In this document: piece after piece, positions 23,001 through 26,687 of the stretch | How positions within the stretch are numbered: position 1 is the stretch's first letter | Layout of the letters: each line of letters starts with the position of its first letter | Assembly: GCA_900754965.1 (NCBI GenBank) | Contig: CAAEEO010000049.1 | Span: 1 to 26,687 of the forward strand | Source: an uncultured Oscillospiraceae bacterium | GTDB lineage: Bacteria > Bacillota > Clostridia > Oscillospirales > Oscillospiraceae | Direction: 5' to 3' | Length of the DNA: 26,687 nt | Translations under genes and position numbers: made by a program | The notes under the pieces: model-generated | Databases searched by the model: none | Told to the model about the DNA's origin: nothing | Seen by the model: only the letters and a program-made list of their open reading frames with translations

Positions 23001-24167
23001 ATGACAACAGTGTATCTGATTCGCCACGCTGAGGCGGAAGGCAATTATTACCGGCGCATCCAGGGGCAGTGGGATGGGCAGATCACCGCTCTGGGGCATC
23101 GGCAGATCGAGGCTCTGGCAGAACGGATGAGATCGGTCCCGATCGACGCGGTATACTCCAGCGACTTGACGCGGACCATGACCACCGCCGGCGCCATTCT
23201 GAAATATCACGACCTGCCCCTGCACACCGATCCCCGGCTGCGGGAGATCCGTATGGGGGTCTGGGAAGGAAAAAGCTGGGGCGATGTACTCTGGAATGAC
23301 GCGGAACAGTACCGCCTGTTCAGTGACGATCCCGGTCTCTGGCATGTAGAGGGCAGCGAATCCTGGGAGCACCTGCAAAATCGAATTTACACCGCCGTAA
23401 CGGATATTGCCGCCCGGCACGACGGGCAGACCATCGCCATCGTCTCCCACGGCACCGCTATCCGGGCGCTGATGTGCCTGCTCGGGGGCGTGCCCAGCTG
23501 TCAGATTCACTCCGTCCCCCACGGGGACAACACCTGCGTCAGTCTGCTCCACGCAGACGGCGGCACACTGACCGTGGAATATGCCTGCGACAACTCCCAC
23601 CTGGGAGATGACCTGAGCACCTTCGCCAAGCAGACCTGGTGGCGCACCGGCAGAGATGTCGGCAACCTGCGGTTCCGACCGCTGAATTTTGCAGAGGAGT
23701 CCCAGTTCTATCTCCAGTGCTATTCCGATTCCTGGCAAAACTCCCACGGGAACACAGAGGGATTCGTTCCCGCACTGTACCTGTTTTCCGCCCAGCGCTG
23801 GCAGTCGGAACACCCCGACGCAGTGGCCGTAGCACTGGAAGGAGATACCCCGGTGGGCATCATCGCACTGGATACCCAGCGGGGCGTAGAAGACGGGGCA
23901 GGCTGGATTGGTTTTCTGTATCTGCTGCCCGAACAGCGGGGCAAACGATATGCCTGCCAACTGTTGGGCTATGCCTCATCGCTGTATACGCAGCTGGGCC
24001 GCAAACGGGTGTGTCTCCATGTATCGGAGGACAACACCCACGCCCAGGGATTTTACCGGCATACCGGCTTTCACCAGATTGGCGAGAGCATCGGTGTGGG
24101 CGCACCGCTCATGCTGATGGAAAAAGAACTGAGCGGCGGTGTGCTGCCTTTGCCGGAAAACTGGTAA
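23001..24167 (+). CDS. histidine phosphatase fused to GNAT acetyltransferase
   Basis: The 388-residue protein joins two enzymes. Residues 1-205 are a histidine phosphatase of the phosphoglycerate-mutase-like branch: LIRHAEAEGN with the phospho-accepting His9, SSDLTRTMTTA (53-63), the REIRMGVWEG block (81-90) and VSHGTA with His150. Residues about 222-375 are a GNAT domain, seen from the beta strand GWIGFLYLLP (301-310), the acetyl-CoA-binding turn EQRGKRYA (311-318) and the late block LHVSEDNTHAQGFYRHTGF (339-357). Substrates of neither half are known. The ATG has AAAGGA 10 nt upstream. It leads an operon with ygiQ, 33 nt downstream, and the DUF1294 gene. Confidence 0.92.
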   Translation: MTTVYLIRHAEAEGNYYRRIQGQWDGQITALGHRQIEALAERMRSVPIDAVYSSDLTRTMTTAGAILKYHDLPLHTDPRLREIRMGVWEGKSWGDVLWNDAEQYRLFSDDPGLWHVEGSESWEHLQNRIYTAVTDIAARHDGQTIAIVSHGTAIRALMCLLGGVPSCQIHSVPHGDNTCVSLLHADGGTLTVEYACDNSHLGDDLSTFAKQTWWRTGRDVGNLRFRPLNFAEESQFYLQCYSDSWQNSHGNTEGFVPALYLFSAQRWQSEHPDAVAVALEGDTPVGIIALDTQRGVEDGAGWIGFLYLLPEQRGKRYACQLLGYASSLYTQLGRKRVCLHVSEDNTHAQGFYRHTGFHQIGESIGVGAPLMLMEKELSGGVLPLPENW

Positions 24168-24200
24168 CCCTCGAAACAACTGACAAAAAGGATGGAACAG

Positions 24201-26186
24201 ATGTACCCTGAAGTATTTCTCCCCGTTTCAAAAGAAGATATGCAGGATCGCGGCTGGTGGTGGTACGACTTTCTGGTCGTCACCGGCGATGCCTATGTAG
24301 ATCACCCCTCTTTCGGCCCCACGGTCATCGCCCGGGTGTTGGAAGACGAGGGATTCCGGGTGGCCATTCTGGCGCAGCCGGACTGGCATTCCTGCCAGGC
24401 ATTCACCGACATGGGCCGGCCCAAACTGGGCGTACTCATCGGTGCCGGCAACCTGGACTCCATGGTGGCGCACTACACCGCCGCCAAAAAGCATCGGAGC
24501 GAAGACTTTTATTCCCCCGGCAAGCGGGCCGGGCTGCGTCCGGACCGGGCCACCATCGTCTATGCCAACCGCGCCAGAGAGGCTTTTGGCCCGGATATGC
24601 CCATCATCATCGGCGGACTGGAGGCATCTCTGCGCCGATTTGCCCATTATGACTACTGGGAGGACAAAGTCCGCCGGAGCATTTTGTTTGATGCCCCTGC
24701 CGATATCCTGACCTACGGCATGGGCGAAAACGCCACCCGGGAAATTGCCCGGCGGCTGAAAAAAAAGGAAAAAACCTCTACCATGACCGATATCCGGGGC
24801 ACAGCGGTCATTGTAGACGACCCCGCCCAGTGCGTCTACCCCAGCGTGACGCTGCCCGGATTTGAAGAAGTCACCGCCGATAAGGTAGCCTACGCCAACG
24901 CCACCCGCATGGAATATGAGGAGCATGACGCCGTCCGGGGACGGGCGCTGATTCAGCCCCATGGCGGGAAATACCTGCTGGTCAATCCTCCCCAAATGCC
25001 CCTGTCCACCCAGGAACTGGATGCGGTGGCCGACCTGCCCTACACCCGGGAAGTGCATCCCATGTATGACGACATGGGCGGCGTGCCTGCCATTGAAGAA
25101 GTGCGGTTTTCCAGTATCCATAACCGGGGCTGCATCGGCGGATGCAATTTCTGCGCGCTGGCTTTCCACCAGGGCCGGATGGTCACCTCCCGCAGCCATG
25201 CCTCCGTCATTCGGGAAGTGACCGCCATGACCAAGCACCCCCTCTGGAAAGGGTATGTCTCCGATGTGGGCGGCCCCACCGCCAACTTCCGCCACCCCTC
25301 CTGTCAAAAACAGCTGGAGCACGGAATGTGCCCCAACCGGCAGTGCCTGGCGCCCACCCCCTGTAAAAATCTGGACGCAGATGAGTCGGATTACCTGACT
25401 CTGCTGCGGAAACTCCGGGGCATCCCCGGTGTCAAAAAGGTGTTTGTCCGCTCCGGCATCCGGTATGACTATATGCTGTGCGACAAAAGCGGCGAATTTT
25501 TCTCCGAATTGGTGCACTATCATGTGTCCGGCCAGCTGAAAGTGGCTCCCGAACACTGCGTCAATTCCGTGTTGGATTACATGGGCAAGCCCCACATCGA
25601 GGTCTACGAGAAATTCATGGACAAATACCACCGTCTCAATGACCGGTACGATAAAGAGCAGTATATCGTCCCCTATCTGATGAGCAGCCATCCCGGCTCC
25701 ACCCTGCAGGACGCGGTGGAACTGGCAGAATATCTGCACAAACGGGGCCGCGTCCCCGAGCAGGTGCAGGATTTCTACCCCACCCCCGGCACCATTTCCA
25801 CCTGTATGTACTACACGGAAATCGACCCCTGGACCATGAAACCGGTCTATGTGGCCAAAACGCCCCACGACAAAGCCATGCAGCGGGCACTGCTCCAGTG
25901 GACGCGCCCGGACAAGCGGAAACTGGTAATCCAGGCGCTGAAAGAGGCAGGGCGTACAGACCTGATCGGCTACGGCAAAGACTGTCTGGTTCGTCCGGAG
26001 CGGCCTCAGTCCTCCCGAAAGGAAGACGGCCGAAATCAGTCCGGAAAGAAACCTGCACAGTCTTCCCGGGAAAAAACGACCCGGGGCGCGGTTTCCCGCA
26101 ATGACCGGGGCCAGGATCGTTCCCGGCGTTCCAAGGGCGGCGCTTCCGCGTCCAACGCCGGGCGCAAGGGAGGAAAGCGGCGATGA
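24201..26186 (+). CDS. YgiQ-family radical SAM protein
   Basis: The 661-residue protein matches the YgiQ family, a conserved radical SAM group with unknown reaction. The cluster-binding motif CIGGCNFC supplies Cys311, Cys315 and Cys318 of CxxxCxxC, placed mid-protein as usual for YgiQ after a long N-terminal domain of its own (FLPVSKEDM start, PDWHSC, GVLIGAGNLDSMVAHYTA). Further family blocks are visible, such as the cysteine-rich GMCPNRQCLAPTPCKN and DFYPTPGTISTCMYYT. The last 60 or so residues are a basic, low-complexity tail of Arg, Lys, Ser and Gly, likely disordered and perhaps nucleic-acid binding. ATG 24201 is preferred to 24192 because AAAAAGGA sits 8 nt upstream. Its stop overlaps the next gene by 4 nt. 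Confidence 0.94.
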   Translation: MYPEVFLPVSKEDMQDRGWWWYDFLVVTGDAYVDHPSFGPTVIARVLEDEGFRVAILAQPDWHSCQAFTDMGRPKLGVLIGAGNLDSMVAHYTAAKKHRSEDFYSPGKRAGLRPDRATIVYANRAREAFGPDMPIIIGGLEASLRRFAHYDYWEDKVRRSILFDAPADILTYGMGENATREIARRLKKKEKTSTMTDIRGTAVIVDDPAQCVYPSVTLPGFEEVTADKVAYANATRMEYEEHDAVRGRALIQPHGGKYLLVNPPQMPLSTQELDAVADLPYTREVHPMYDDMGGVPAIEEVRFSSIHNRGCIGGCNFCALAFHQGRMVTSRSHASVIREVTAMTKHPLWKGYVSDVGGPTANFRHPSCQKQLEHGMCPNRQCLAPTPCKNLDADESDYLTLLRKLRGIPGVKKVFVRSGIRYDYMLCDKSGEFFSELVHYHVSGQLKVAPEHCVNSVLDYMGKPHIEVYEKFMDKYHRLNDRYDKEQYIVPYLMSSHPGSTLQDAVELAEYLHKRGRVPEQVQDFYPTPGTISTCMYYTEIDPWTMKPVYVAKTPHDKAMQRALLQWTRPDKRKLVIQALKEAGRTDLIGYGKDCLVRPERPQSSRKEDGRNQSGKKPAQSSREKTTRGAVSRNDRGQDRSRRSKGGASASNAGRKGGKRR

Positions 26187-26455
26187 GCCCCTTTGCGATC
26201 GGTGCGATCTATCTGCTGGCAGTCAATCTCCTGTTGTTCGCCCTGATGGGCATTGACAAATACAAGGCCCGCCGCGGCCTGTGGCGGATTCGGGAGTCCA
26301 CCCTGTTTCTCTTCGCCCTGTTGGGCGGCAGTCTGGGTGGAATCCTGGGGATGCGGTGTTTTCACCACAAAACGCTGCACAGATCCTTCCGCTATGGATT
26401 TCCCGCCATTCTGGCTGTCCAGCTCCTATGCGCCGTATACCTATTATATACATAA
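26183..26455 (+). CDS. DUF1294 small membrane protein
   Basis: The 90-residue protein matches DUF1294: a first hydrophobic helix (5-22), the signature MGIDKYKARRGLWRIRESTL (22-41), a second helix with LLGGSLGGILGM (46-57), the FHHKTLH motif (60-66) and a third helix (about 73-89). The function of the family is unknown. It starts in an ATGA overlap with the YgiQ gene and is followed by a terminator. Confidence 0.93.
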   Translation: MSPFAIGAIYLLAVNLLLFALMGIDKYKARRGLWRIRESTLFLFALLGGSLGGILGMRCFHHKTLHRSFRYGFPAILAVQLLCAVYLLYT

Positions 26456-26462
26456 TGTTTTG

Positions 26463-26506
26463 TTCACTATCCATTATTCAAAATCATGGATAGTGAAATT
26501 TTTTTG
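26463..26506 (+). terminator. intrinsic terminator after the DUF1294 gene
   Basis: A perfect 12-bp stem (26463-26474 with 26486-26497) closes an 11-nt loop and is followed by seven T residues. Confidence 0.9.
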
Positions 26507-26536
26507 ATATTTTAACCATAAAATCGATTTTGTCTA

Positions 26537-26565
26537 TTGCTTTTTCCAAAGCTTTCGGTTACAAT
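26537..26565 (+). promoter_or_regulatory. sigma-A promoter and hairpin leader of the last gene
   Basis: TTGCTT (26537-26542) and TACAAT (26560-26565) are 17 bp apart. The leader then carries an imperfect hairpin at 26579-26600 (ACGTT and CTGT pairing with ACAG and AACGT, two bulged T) before the strong ribosome site AAGGAGG at 26610-26616. Confidence 0.7.
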
Positions 26566-26624
26566 GTTAACAATCCGGACGTTTTCTGTTCACAGAACGT
26601 ACAAAAATCAAGGAGGTATTTTTT

Positions 26625-26687
26625 GTGGAAACGAAAAACTATGATGGCTACATGAAACGGTTTATTCCGTTCGCCATCGCCGCAGCC
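26625..26687 (+). CDS. partial gene, N-terminus only, unidentified
   Basis: A GTG start at 26625 has AAGGAGG 8 nt upstream, an ideal site, and is preferred to the later in-frame ATG at 26652. The 21 visible residues are a short polar segment followed by KRFIPFAIAAA, which looks like the beginning of a membrane helix or signal peptide. The gene runs off the right edge and its family cannot be told. Confidence 0.7.
   Translation, partial: METKNYDGYMKRFIPFAIAAA

Noticed and set aside
1..26687. CRISPR arrays, insertion sequences, prophage or defence genes
   Set aside because: No regularly spaced repeats, transposase or integrase motifs or terminal inverted repeats were seen on either strand.

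Overview
The window looks like ordinary chromosome of a GC-rich, low-oxygen Firmicute, most likely a clostridial gut anaerobe of the Oscillospirales type. This is inferred from strong AGGAGG-type ribosome sites, textbook sigma-A promoters with 17-18 bp spacers, many intrinsic hairpin terminators, a recJ-relA-dtd block with a bifunctional Rel, an oxygen-sensitive type of flavin/iron-sulfur reductase, and no outer-membrane genes. No transposase, phage gene, integrase, CRISPR array or restriction system is visible. About 24 protein genes (two cut by the window edges) and one tRNA are supported.

Layout. 1-1438 (minus): thyA, folA and the start of a flavoprotein form one operon, making dTMP and regenerating the tetrahydrofolate that ThyA consumes. 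1583-2131: a Nudix hydrolase from a back-to-back promoter. 2245-3429 (minus): a CPA2-type cation/proton antiporter. 3674-5924: a three-gene unit of PfkB-type sugar kinase, a protein of unknown role and a LUD-domain protein. 5994-8517: an IscR-like Rrf2 regulator divergent from an MFS carrier and a DUF554 membrane protein. 8580-9860 (minus): a lone type III CoA-transferase. 10019-12939: an unrecognised lipoprotein, a Mn-type cation diffusion facilitator and uppP, each with its own promoter. 13040-13126 (minus): tRNA-Leu(UAA). 13365-18824: recJ, relA, dtd and a metallo-beta-lactamase-fold hydrolase behind a structured leader. 18879-19766: a HAD phosphatase. 19887-21818 (minus): a large enoate/dienoyl-CoA-reductase-like flavoprotein with codon use typical of high expression. 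21991-22695 (minus): a formyltransferase-fold protein that has lost the PurN catalytic residues. 23001-26455: a histidine phosphatase-GNAT fusion, a YgiQ radical SAM protein and DUF1294. 26625 to the edge: the start of another gene.

Most of this is housekeeping: nucleotide synthesis, stringent response, D-aminoacyl-tRNA proofreading, recombination, lipid-carrier recycling and ion transport. The parts that most deserve a second look are the degenerate PurN-like protein, the recJ leader with two hairpins that could contact each other, the inverted repeat inside the over-long spacer of the reductase promoter, the phosphatase-acetyltransferase fusion, and the kinase/unknown/LUD trio. I do not see a clear new multi-gene defence or mobile system.
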